DNA of 37,966 nt from contig CAAGND010000276.1 of NCBI GenBank assembly GCA_900771185.1, positions 1 through 37,966 on the forward strand, in the 5' to 3' direction. Under the pieces are notes generated by a model. The model was given only the letters and a program-made list of their open reading frames with translations, did not search any database and was not told where the DNA came from. Shown here piece after piece: positions 6,766 to 13,003 of this stretch. Every line of letters starts with the position of its first letter. Positions within the stretch are counted from its first letter, which is position 1. The translations under genes were made by a program, and so were the position numbers. This stretch comes from Clostridia bacterium (GTDB taxonomy: Bacteria; Bacillota; Clostridia; Oscillospirales; Acutalibacteraceae).

Positions 6766-6772
6766 TATGAAC
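6747..6772. promoter_or_regulatory. Operator-like inverted repeat
   Basis: GTTCACATTGA (6747-6757) and TCAATATGAAC (6762-6772) are inverted copies with 10 of 11 matches and a 4-nt centre. The sequence differs from the AGTCAACA operators, so another regulator probably reads it. Confidence 0.7.
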
Positions 6773-6809
6773 GTGAGCCAAAAACGGGACAATTAATTAA
6801 GGAGGTATT

Positions 6810-7310
6810 ATGGGATTATTTGACACCATCAAAAAGTCGCTTTTGAAGATTTCTGCGCCCGGTTCATCGCTCCCGCCGATAGTAAAAGTCTATGACACGG
6901 TGGACCTGTGCTACATTCACGAATTAGGCGACAGCCTCGACAAAGCGACCGTAGGCGCAGAGGTACGCCTGGAGCGCGAGGAAACCAACCCATATGATAA
7001 AAGCGCAGTCGCCGTGAAATGTGCGGGAGAACGCATAGGTTATCTGTATAAAGGCAAGCTGAAAACATTAATTTTCAAAAAGCTTGGCAAGCCTGGGGTA
7101 ATTTTCACGGGAAAAATTACAGTTAGAAACGGCGAGAAAATAACCATGGATATTGAACATCGTGAAGATATCACGGTATATGTATCACCCCGCGGGAAAT
7201 CATACCACGTCGACACATGGTGCGTCAAAGACTGCGCCGACGTCAGGGAAATCAAGTTGTCCGAGGCACTAAAAGCAGGATATAAGCCCTGTTCAAAGTG
7301 CTGCGTGTGA
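6810..7310 (+). CDS. HIRAN-domain protein with C-terminal zinc-like motif
   Basis: The 166-residue protein carries a HIRAN domain (about residues 28-90, with LEREETNPYDKSAVAV and RIGYLYKG), a module known to bind DNA ends or damaged DNA. The tail (residues ~124-166) has the pattern YVSPRGKSYHVDTWC...GYKPCSKCC, an Ada-like metal-binding module often seen on nucleases. No nuclease domain is visible. Expressed from the lysogeny strand, so perhaps a DNA-end sensor or defence factor in the lysogen. AAGGAGG precedes the ATG. Confidence 0.75.
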   Translation: MGLFDTIKKSLLKISAPGSSLPPIVKVYDTVDLCYIHELGDSLDKATVGAEVRLEREETNPYDKSAVAVKCAGERIGYLYKGKLKTLIFKKLGKPGVIFTGKITVRNGEKITMDIEHREDITVYVSPRGKSYHVDTWCVKDCADVREIKLSEALKAGYKPCSKCCV

Positions 7311-7332
7311 ACAAATTAGGAGGTATTTTTTT

Positions 7333-7986
7333 ATGAAAAACAGGCGAATAATAGCGGCGATATTGATTGCAGGGTTCTTTGCAATGCTCCCCGGCTGTGG
7401 AAATACCACAAGCAGCGATCCATCGTCTGATAGCGCAGTAATCGAAGAAAATTCCGATGTGACCGTTGAAGAAGTGGAAAAGTCTGTGTCAAAAGCGAAT
7501 GAAAAGGCTGCTGATATAAAAAATAAAATCAATGTCTGGGTAACAAACTGCGATACATATGGCGCCGTTGCAAAAAAAGAAGAATATACCGAAATTGCAA
7601 TCACTGTTACCGACGGATTATGGCAGGCTGTCGTTTCAAATCCCGAAGCTTTTGACACATTGAGCGCATGGAAAATCGAGTCGAGCGGTGCAAGCGAGGG
7701 AACAAAAGCGGGCAACCATATCGACACAACAAATCTTACCGAACAGCTTGAAATTGATTTAGCTAACGATTTCACAGACTTAGATAATGCGTATATTTTT
7801 GCCGCTCTCTATGGCGGGCGCTGCAAATCGGTATATTTTGTCGACGGCTCGACAAGCCACATAACTGAACTCGACGAAAACGTAGGCGATCAGGCAGAGT
7901 GGATTGACAGCACATATGCATGGGGCGGGATCGCTCAAGGTGTTCTATCTGACGGAACAGTAGTCGGTACTGCGCCGTCCATCTGA
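7333..7986 (+). CDS. Lysogeny-module lipoprotein
   Basis: The 217-residue protein has a basic start, hydrophobic helix and lipobox LPGC (Cys22), so it should be anchored on the outer face of the membrane. A Ser/Asp/Glu-rich linker leads to a globular domain ending in a GVLSDGTVVGTAPSI stretch that slightly recalls type IV pilin-like proteins. Expressed with the repressor side, it is a good candidate for superinfection exclusion (lipoproteins such as Ltp of Streptococcus phage TP-J34 do this). That role is inferred from position. Confidence 0.7.
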   Translation: MKNRRIIAAILIAGFFAMLPGCGNTTSSDPSSDSAVIEENSDVTVEEVEKSVSKANEKAADIKNKINVWVTNCDTYGAVAKKEEYTEIAITVTDGLWQAVVSNPEAFDTLSAWKIESSGASEGTKAGNHIDTTNLTEQLEIDLANDFTDLDNAYIFAALYGGRCKSVYFVDGSTSHITELDENVGDQAEWIDSTYAWGGIAQGVLSDGTVVGTAPSI

Positions 7987-7997
7987 TTTCTGTAAAC

Positions 7998-8031
7998 AAA
8001 AAAACGCCCCCAACGGTGGCAACCGTCAGGG
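7998..8031 (-). terminator. Leftward terminator of the small RNA
   Basis: On the minus strand, CCCTGACGGT pairs with ACCGTTGGGG around TGCC, followed by GGCG and seven Ts (7998-8004). Confidence 0.85.
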
Positions 8032-8067
8032 ACGAGCGATAAGGGCGGGCAGCCCCAATCATGGAAC
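7998..8067 (-). ncRNA. Putative ~70-nt small RNA beside integrase
   Basis: Defined by an exact-consensus promoter (8074-8102) and a strong terminator, transcribed away from the integrase gene. No ORF fits. The 5' part holds a G/C-rich GGGGCTGCCCGCCC segment complementary to the promoter-proximal GGCGGGC. It is antisense only to the spacer after the lipoprotein gene. The RNA is predicted, not shown. Confidence 0.65.
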
Positions 8068-8073
8068 ACTATC

Positions 8074-8102
8074 ATTATACCACGCCCGCCTACATTTGTC
8101 AA
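8074..8102 (-). promoter_or_regulatory. Exact-consensus leftward promoter
   Basis: On the minus strand: TTGACA (8097-8102), 17-nt spacer, TATAAT (8074-8079). Its -35 box overlaps the region of the integrase ribosome site on the other strand, so the two transcripts could interfere. Confidence 0.85.
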
Positions 8103-8112
8103 GGAGGGTATT

Positions 8113-9348
8113 ATGGCAAGAATGAAAAACAAGGCGCGCAGCGACGGAAGGCTGCAAAGCAAGGTATATATCGGCATAGGCGCGGACGGGCGCAAAAAGT
8201 ATAAATACGTCTATGCCGCTACAAACAAGGAATTGCAGCACAAGATCGAGGAAATAAAGGAAAAGCAGGGGAAGGGAATAGATATCACCGCGGACCGCGA
8301 CAGCTTTGGTTACTGGGCAGGGAAGTGGTTGAAGCTGAAAAAGCTTGAAGTATCAAACGGGAGATATGCGACATATACCGCAAGGGCGGCAAACTTAGAG
8401 CCGATATACGATATACCTGTGTCTAAGCTTCGTGCTGCCGATATTCAGGATATCGTTCTGGAACTTGCAGAGTATAATCCCAAGACAAAAAAGCCGATGG
8501 CGAAAAAGACACTGAAAGAAGTCAAGCAAACCGCTTCGCAGATTATTCGGCTAGCCATCGATAACCGCGTTACAGACTACAACTGCGCCGACGCGGTAAA
8601 GATACCGACAGACGCGGAAACTCATACGAAAATGCCGCTGACCGACGAGCAGGAGAAGTGGATATTAGAAACGCCGCACCGAGCCCAGACCGCCGCCATG
8701 ATAATGCTGTACGCGGGGCTGCGCAGGGGAGAAGTGATACCGTTAATATGGTCTGACATCGACCTACAAGCGGGAACAATATCGGTTAATAAATCCGTAG
8801 AATTTATCAAAGGCGCGCCAAAACTCAAGACGGGCGGCAAGACTGACGCAGCAACACGAACCGTATTCATTCCGAAACTGCTTGTGGAATATCTCGCACC
8901 GATAGCAGGGAACCCGTTCGCGCTTGTGTGCCCGTCAGCTCACGGCAAGCTTATGAGCGACACAGCATGGAAGCGTATGTGGAGCAGCTACATGACAGAC
9001 TTAAACATCAAATACGGCAAATTTGATGATAATATTAATGCAGCGGGCACGAAAGCGCGTAAATCAAAATATGCACCGAAGAAGTTGCCTATCATTATTC
9101 CCACATTCACGGCGCACCAACTTCGGCACACTTACATCACCATGCTGTACAAAGCGGGAGTAGACGTGCTTACAGCCAAAGAGCAGGCAGGGCACGCGGA
9201 CATTCAGACAACGCTCGGGATATATACGCACCTCGACGCGATATACAAAAAGAAAGCTCTCTCAAAGCTTGACGAGTATCTGAACGGGAAGAAAATTTCT
9301 CCCGAGGGGTGTCAAATGGGTGTCAAGGTTTCCGAAGATGGCGCATAA
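8113..9348 (+). CDS. int: Tyrosine-recombinase phage integrase
   Basis: Integrates and, with a partner, excises the phage at a tRNA-Pro gene. The 411-residue protein has an AP2-like arm-binding N-terminus (about residues 1-60), a SAM-like core-binding domain (about 65-165) and a catalytic domain. Visible catalytic residues are R204 (AGLRRGE), H335 and R338 (HQLRHT), H361 (GHADIQ) and nucleophile Y371 (LGIYTH). AAGGAGGG precedes ATG 8113. The end of the gene doubles as integrase arm sites: the codons for EGCQMGVK carry two GGGTGTCAA repeats. Confidence 0.95.
   Translation: MARMKNKARSDGRLQSKVYIGIGADGRKKYKYVYAATNKELQHKIEEIKEKQGKGIDITADRDSFGYWAGKWLKLKKLEVSNGRYATYTARAANLEPIYDIPVSKLRAADIQDIVLELAEYNPKTKKPMAKKTLKEVKQTASQIIRLAIDNRVTDYNCADAVKIPTDAETHTKMPLTDEQEKWILETPHRAQTAAMIMLYAGLRRGEVIPLIWSDIDLQAGTISVNKSVEFIKGAPKLKTGGKTDAATRTVFIPKLLVEYLAPIAGNPFALVCPSAHGKLMSDTAWKRMWSSYMTDLNIKYGKFDDNINAAGTKARKSKYAPKKLPIIIPTFTAHQLRHTYITMLYKAGVDVLTAKEQAGHADIQTTLGIYTHLDAIYKKKALSKLDEYLNGKKISPEGCQMGVKVSEDGA
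9307..9326 (+). other. attP arm sites, int side
   Basis: Two direct copies of GGGTGTCAA (9307-9315 and 9318-9326), 11 bp or one helical turn apart, inside the 3' end of int. They match the pair on the other side of the core. Confidence 0.75.
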
Positions 9349-9372
9349 CAAAGCCAAATATAGGCGTTTTTA

Positions 9373-9424
9373 CGCTGCGTTCGGGACGCAGAGGTCGCAG
9401 GTTCGAATCCTGTCATCTCGACCA
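9373..9424 (+). other. attP core: 3' part of tRNA-Pro(CGG)
   Basis: From the anticodon stem onward this reads as tRNA-Pro. Anticodon stem CTGCG/CGCAG holds loop TTCGGGA (anticodon CGG, 9382-9384); then variable AGGTC, T-arm GCAGG-TTCGAAT-CCTGT, acceptor strand CATCTCG, discriminator A and CCA (9422-9424). No D-arm or 5' acceptor strand lies upstream, so it is not a complete tRNA gene. It is the segment that would rebuild the host tRNA after integration. Confidence 0.9.
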
Positions 9425-9428
9425 TAAG

Positions 9429-9477
9429 AAAACCCGTGAAATCGCATTACAAGCGGCTTCGCGGGTTTTGTTATTTT
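9429..9477 (+). terminator. Terminator after attP core
   Basis: AAAACCCGTGAA pairs with TTCGCGGGTTTT (12 bp including one G-T pair), followed by a T-rich stretch. It would end integrase transcription or, after integration, tRNA transcription. Confidence 0.8.
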
Positions 9478-9526
9478 TTAACATATGACGTTAAAACCTG
9501 CGAAAATCGGCAAAAAATCTGAAAAA

Positions 9527-9550
9527 GGGGTGTCAAAAGGGGTGTCAAAA
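9527..9550 (+). other. attP arm sites, distal side
   Basis: Two tandem GGGGTGTCAAAA units (9527-9538 and 9539-9550), same orientation and core motif as the int-side pair. They complete a P-core-P' arrangement. Confidence 0.75.
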
Positions 9551-9551
9551 T

Positions 9552-9590
9552 AAAAATTGCCCCCGAGGAACTTATCCCCGAGGGCGGCAA
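9552..9590 (-). terminator. Leftward terminator of the HTH pair
   Basis: On the minus strand, TTGCC(G)CCC pairs with GGGGGCAA around a longer partly paired loop, followed by TTTTTATTTT. It sits just after the stop at 9594. Confidence 0.65.
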
Positions 9591-9593
9591 ATA

Positions 9594-10019
9594 TTAATCG
9601 TGTAAATCTTCGTCAGTAGGCTCTTCTTTTATTATCATGAACGCCTCGCCTGTTCTCTTGCCGTATTCGGTGACCCAAAATAAACCGTCGCAGTCGCTGT
9701 CCTCCTCAAACTCGACGCCGCGATCCGATAGAAAATCTTTGAAGTCGTAGACTCCGTCTGTCACAATGTTCATTGCTTCGGTTTCAAAATTGTTGTCGGG
9801 CAGGCTGTCATCGTACCTGCTTGTATGTCTGTATGTGATTTTATTGTTCACGATCATACCCTCCTTAAACATCTTATACTTAATCAGATCCTCTACATAG
9901 TTAGGGCAGCTGCTTACACCCTGCTCCCAGTTCTCAATTGTTTTCTTCGGAATACCGAACTTTATCGCCATGCCTTGTTGTGTCAGCCTTGCTCTGACTC
10001 TCAGCTCTTTTATCGCCAT
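9594..10019 (-). CDS. HTH protein of attP-proximal gene pair
   Basis: The 141-residue protein has an N-terminal XRE-like HTH (LTQQGMAIKFGIPKKTIENW) and an acidic C-terminal domain of unknown role (YDFKDFLSDRGVEFEEDSD). With the gene upstream it forms an autonomous two-gene unit with its own operator-promoter and terminator. It is the natural candidate to bind the paired CCAAATTGG operators. The pair looks like a toxin-antitoxin or immunity unit, but neither protein is a known toxin. Confidence 0.7.
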   Translation of the reverse strand: MAIKELRVRARLTQQGMAIKFGIPKKTIENWEQGVSSCPNYVEDLIKYKMFKEGMIVNNKITYRHTSRYDDSLPDNNFETEAMNIVTDGVYDFKDFLSDRGVEFEEDSDCDGLFWVTEYGKRTGEAFMIIKEEPTDEDLHD

Positions 10020-10087
10020 TTTTGCCCTCCTTTATTCCCCTTCGCAGAGGGGCGGGTTTATCGCACCCGCCGAGCGATTTCCAATTA

Positions 10088-10396
10088 TTAACCCTCGTAG
10101 TTTCTGATAATCTCTGCGGTCTTTTTGATGTCAGCCTCATCGAGAAGAGCGTTTCCGAAGAAGGGGCATTCAAGCTGTTCGCTAAGATAAAGGGAAGCAA
10201 CCTTTTCGAGGAGCTCATCCTCGCTGTTCGCAGTATTGACGATCCAGCCTTCATTATTTCTTATGACAAATCTGTCTATGTGGGTTTCGTGCTCGCCTGT
10301 CTCGACGTTTTTATATGTGCGAACGTTGTTCTCTTCCGCTGCCGTGAATCTTCTGTCAAGCTTGTCTTCGATAAATTTGTTAACTCTGTTGATCAT
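10088..10396 (-). CDS. Unknown protein of attP-proximal gene pair
   Basis: A 102-residue protein (begins MINRVNKFIEDKLDRRFTAA) with a helical start, a probable small beta core (IDRFVIRNNEGWIVNT) and an acidic end. No family recognised. AGAAAGGACAAAATC precedes the ATG. The leader carries an AAGGG hairpin similar to the one before the 2332-2946 gene. First gene after the operator-controlled promoter. Confidence 0.65.
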   Translation of the reverse strand: MINRVNKFIEDKLDRRFTAAEENNVRTYKNVETGEHETHIDRFVIRNNEGWIVNTANSEDELLEKVASLYLSEQLECPFFGNALLDEADIKKTAEIIRNYEG

Positions 10397-10449
10397 GATT
10401 TTGTCCTTTCTATCCTGTGGGGAAGCCCTTTGCTTTCCCTTGTGTCTTA

Positions 10450-10478
10450 ATTATATCACCAATTTGGGGATATGTCAA
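10450..10478 (-). promoter_or_regulatory. Exact-consensus promoter with operator in spacer
   Basis: On the minus strand: TTGACA (10473-10478), 17-nt spacer, TATAAT (10450-10455). The spacer holds CCCCAAATTGGTGA, one copy of the operator repeat. Confidence 0.85.
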
Positions 10479-10514
10479 TACATTTTCTAAAAATAGTCAC
10501 CAATTTGGGGATAT
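10456..10514. promoter_or_regulatory. Paired operator repeats
   Basis: TCACCAATTTGGGGATAT occurs exactly twice, at 10456-10473 and 10497-10514, 41 bp apart. Each contains the near-palindrome CCAATTTGG. One copy lies between -35 and -10, the other just upstream, as expected for co-operative repression. Confidence 0.85.
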
Positions 10515-10559
10515 TCTGCATTATGCACAAAAAAACAATCGGAATTTGACACAAATAAC

Positions 10560-10594
10560 AAAAAAACCTCCCCGAAGCCGAAGCCCCGGGGAGT
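10560..10594 (-). terminator. Terminator at end of lysis/tail operon
   Basis: On the minus strand, CTCCCCG pairs with CGGGGAG around a GCTTCGGC-containing loop, followed by G and seven Ts. It lies just after the lysin stop codon. Confidence 0.9.
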
Positions 10595-10598
10595 TATT

Positions 10599-11372
10599 TC
10601 ATATTTCCTCTGTTGTTACGGAAAAGCCGAGCGCCTTGAGCTGCCCCTGCGCCTTCGCAAGGTCAGACGCCTCAACGGTCTTTTCGCCGACGACTTTGTA
10701 CTTGATTATCGGCTTGTTCATGCCGAGTTTCTTGATTTTGGCGGCATAGCCTACATACGCCCAGTTGCAGTCACACTGCCCTGTCACGCCGTCCACGCTG
10801 CCGACATTGCTGTAATCCCAAAGGTCGTGCCCCGCAATGCCGAACTGCCACATAGTCTGCCCGAGCTGCGCCTGCCTGCCTTCGGTGGTGTACTGCGCGA
10901 GCCAGATGTCGTAGTCGTTCAGAATATTCCCGTCGATATTGTCAGCCAAAACATACTTCCCTATGTACAATATAGGATAATAGTTCGCATTTTTTATCGT
11001 CGACAGGAACGCCCTCACGATAGCCGTGTACTGCTCCCGCGAGAGCTTCAACCCGAGAATTTCCTCGTCCTCAAAGTCCATCGCTACGGGATAGGTGATA
11101 TCAAGCCCCTTTATCTGCTCAAGTGCCCACAGAGCCTCCTGCCGCGCTTCTGCGGCGTTCCTCGCCCTGCTCCACACATACACCCCCACATGAATGCCCG
11201 CCGCCTTACAGCCCGCATAATGGCGGTCAAAAAGGACATCTTTGGAGCAGCCGTACCCCAGCCGCAGCATAGCGAATTTTACCGTCTTGCCCTTTATCTT
11301 CGCCTTGGCAAGCTTCGCATAGTCCACATCGGCATTATGCTTGGATAAATCGACTCCCGCATACTTAGTCAT
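10599..11372 (-). CDS. GH25 lysozyme endolysin
   Basis: Cleaves the peptidoglycan glycan strand at the end of infection. The 257-residue protein has the GH25 catalytic fold with GVDLSKHN at the start and DFEDEE near residue 99; D8, D99 and E101 are the expected acidic residues. The last ~45 residues form a small separate domain that may bind the wall. ATG 11372 is chosen (AAGGAGG at good distance, overlapping the holin stop); another ATG lies one codon earlier. There is no signal peptide, so export depends on the holin. Confidence 0.9.
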   Translation of the reverse strand: MTKYAGVDLSKHNADVDYAKLAKAKIKGKTVKFAMLRLGYGCSKDVLFDRHYAGCKAAGIHVGVYVWSRARNAAEARQEALWALEQIKGLDITYPVAMDFEDEEILGLKLSREQYTAIVRAFLSTIKNANYYPILYIGKYVLADNIDGNILNDYDIWLAQYTTEGRQAQLGQTMWQFGIAGHDLWDYSNVGSVDGVTGQCDCNWAYVGYAAKIKKLGMNKPIIKYKVVGEKTVEASDLAKAQGQLKALGFSVTTEEI

Positions 11373-11580
11373 CATTGTCCTCCTTGCCGCTGTTCCCGCC
11401 GTCGGCAAGCCCCTCGCCGATGACGTACCCTACAACCGCCGCGCCGCTGAGAATGCAGCCCGAAACGGTATCCGCCGTGTCGCTGCTGCCGCCGAACGCG
11501 ACAATAAGCCCCGCAATAAAGCCCGCAACAGCTACCCACAGCTTACGGGAAGTCAGCTTGCGCTTCCAGTCAATTTTCAT
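11365..11580 (-). CDS. Phage holin
   Basis: A 71-residue protein with a basic N-terminus (MKIDWKRKLTSRKLW), two hydrophobic helices (about residues 15-30 and 40-58) and a charged tail, as in Firmicutes phage holins. It permeabilises the membrane and lets the lysin reach the wall. ATG 11580 follows AGGAGGAG. It overlaps both neighbours, as is usual for lysis cassettes. Confidence 0.85.
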   Translation of the reverse strand: MKIDWKRKLTSRKLWVAVAGFIAGLIVAFGGSSDTADTVSGCILSGAAVVGYVIGEGLADGGNSGKEDNDD

Positions 11581-11803
11581 GGCGCTTCTCCTCCTGTTCC
11601 AAGTCCTCAATACGGTGATTTATCACCTTTATCTGCTCCTCGATAACGGGCATACGCCGCGCGAAATTGTTGTGCTCCGCAACGCGGTTCTCGAGCTGCT
11701 GTAATCGGTAATTAGTCAGCTTACTGCTCACCAGAATGCCGCCGAGAGAGCCGCCGAGCGATCCCAACAGGGATATCATAGCTACAATTACATTACTGTC
11801 CAT
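11570..11803 (-). CDS. Small membrane/coiled-coil lysis-region protein
   Basis: A 77-residue protein with one N-terminal hydrophobic, Gly-rich helix (MISLLGSLGGSLGGILV) and a long charged coiled coil (QLENRVAEHN to the end). The layout is that of XhlA-like holin partners, or of a tail-membrane anchor. ATG 11803 follows GCGGAGG. Confidence 0.7.
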   Translation of the reverse strand: MDSNVIVAMISLLGSLGGSLGGILVSSKLTNYRLQQLENRVAEHNNFARRMPVIEEQIKVINHRIEDLEQEEKRHEN

Positions 11804-12002
11804 CTGCCACCTCCGCAGCTTCTTCAGCAGCTTCGGGGGCAGGCTCTGCCGTTTCCTCGTCAAATCTCGCGATGTCAGCCTCCGTGACCTTTCCGCGCGC
11901 GAAATAATTCCCCAGCTGAACCGCCGCCCATTCACGCGGGAAAGCGCCGTTCTTCACGCCGGAAATCAGATTGTTTACCACCCATGTGTTGAATTCAAAC
12001 AT
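11793..12002 (-). CDS. XkdX-like small protein
   Basis: A 69-residue protein beginning MFEFNTWVVNNLISGVKNG with a later GKVTEADIARFDEE segment. Size, position after the last tail gene and layout resemble XkdX-type phage proteins. The C-terminal 20 residues are Ala/Glu-rich. Function unknown. Confidence 0.6.
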   Translation of the reverse strand: MFEFNTWVVNNLISGVKNGAFPREWAAVQLGNYFARGKVTEADIARFDEETAEPAPEAAEEAAEVADGQ

Positions 12003-12017
12003 AATTGTACCTCCTGT

Positions 12018-13001
12018 TTATTCGGCTGTTTCGCCGTTGGAAACTATAATTGCCGCCGTCAGTTCGTCCAGCTTGTCCCAGATACGCTTTACCGCCGCGT
12101 TCCGCTTAACGCCTGTTACCTGTACTTTGCCAGTCGAAACAGACACATTATTTGTGCCGTCCTGCTGGCGAATGTCTACGGGAACGGTGTACGGGTTGCT
12201 GTCGGGAGTTACAGTGTATTCCGTATCGTTTACCGTCAGCGTTATTTCCTGCCCGATAATAGGTTCTTCATACTCCGTCGCCGTGTCACCATACTCCAGC
12301 TGTACAATAGGCTCGACGATTATTTTGTCGGTCGCCCCGTTATGCGTATTCAATGCAAACCACAAATGGTCAGTGCCGGTTGTAAATGTCCATTCGTTTG
12401 GCTGCGTTGTTGCATTTAAAATCTGTATTGCCGTGGTGTCGGCTGTATTAGTTGGGTATTCGTTAAACAGGATTATCCTAAATCTATTGCCGCCGTCATA
12501 ACGTTTAACAGTATATGTGGTATTTGGCAAAATTTTTTGCACAAAACTGCGGCAATATGGATTATCGGTGATACGAAATCCATCTGTACTGTTGCCCCCC
12601 AGAGCCGCTGACAGCACCTCTGTAATCAGGTTTTTCCCGCTGACCGTAATATCACTGAACGGCACGCCGCCCTGAAGCCCGTCAAGCGTAACCATCTCTG
12701 CGGCATTTGCCATGATGCCAGCCCCGCCGCCAAAGCTGTCACCTACAAAAGGGTTTGTCGCATAGTCCGAGCCGATAAGCTGAACCGACCCCGACCCGAG
12801 CAGGAACACCGTTCCGCCCGCGCCGTACACGGGCGCAGACTGCCCCGAGGGAATAGACACCACCCCGTCCGCGCCTGCGGCTACACCCGTCGTTTTCGCC
12901 GCGTAAACCACCGCCGCGCCGTCGTTGCGTATCCACGCATTGCCGCCGCTGAATGTGACCTTGACCTCCGCGCCCGAGAGCGCAATTGTTTTTTCGCTCA
13001 T
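12018..13001 (-). CDS. Putative baseplate / receptor-binding protein
   Basis: A 327-residue protein in the usual place for a receptor-binding or upper-baseplate protein. The N-terminal ~90 residues are Gly/Ala/Val-rich beta structure; the middle (TYTVKRYDGGNRFRIILF and following) looks like a jelly-roll carbohydrate-binding domain. The C-terminus (AAVKRIWDKLDELTAAII) is helical. Exact specificity cannot be read from sequence. Confidence 0.65.
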   Translation of the reverse strand: MSEKTIALSGAEVKVTFSGGNAWIRNDGAAVVYAAKTTGVAAGADGVVSIPSGQSAPVYGAGGTVFLLGSGSVQLIGSDYATNPFVGDSFGGGAGIMANAAEMVTLDGLQGGVPFSDITVSGKNLITEVLSAALGGNSTDGFRITDNPYCRSFVQKILPNTTYTVKRYDGGNRFRIILFNEYPTNTADTTAIQILNATTQPNEWTFTTGTDHLWFALNTHNGATDKIIVEPIVQLEYGDTATEYEEPIIGQEITLTVNDTEYTVTPDSNPYTVPVDIRQQDGTNNVSVSTGKVQVTGVKRNAAVKRIWDKLDELTAAIIVSNGETAE

Positions 13002-13003
13002 GC

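Noticed and set aside
9350..9424. Complete tRNA-Pro gene
   Set aside because: Only the portion from the anticodon stem to CCA is present; no 5' acceptor strand or D-arm precedes it.
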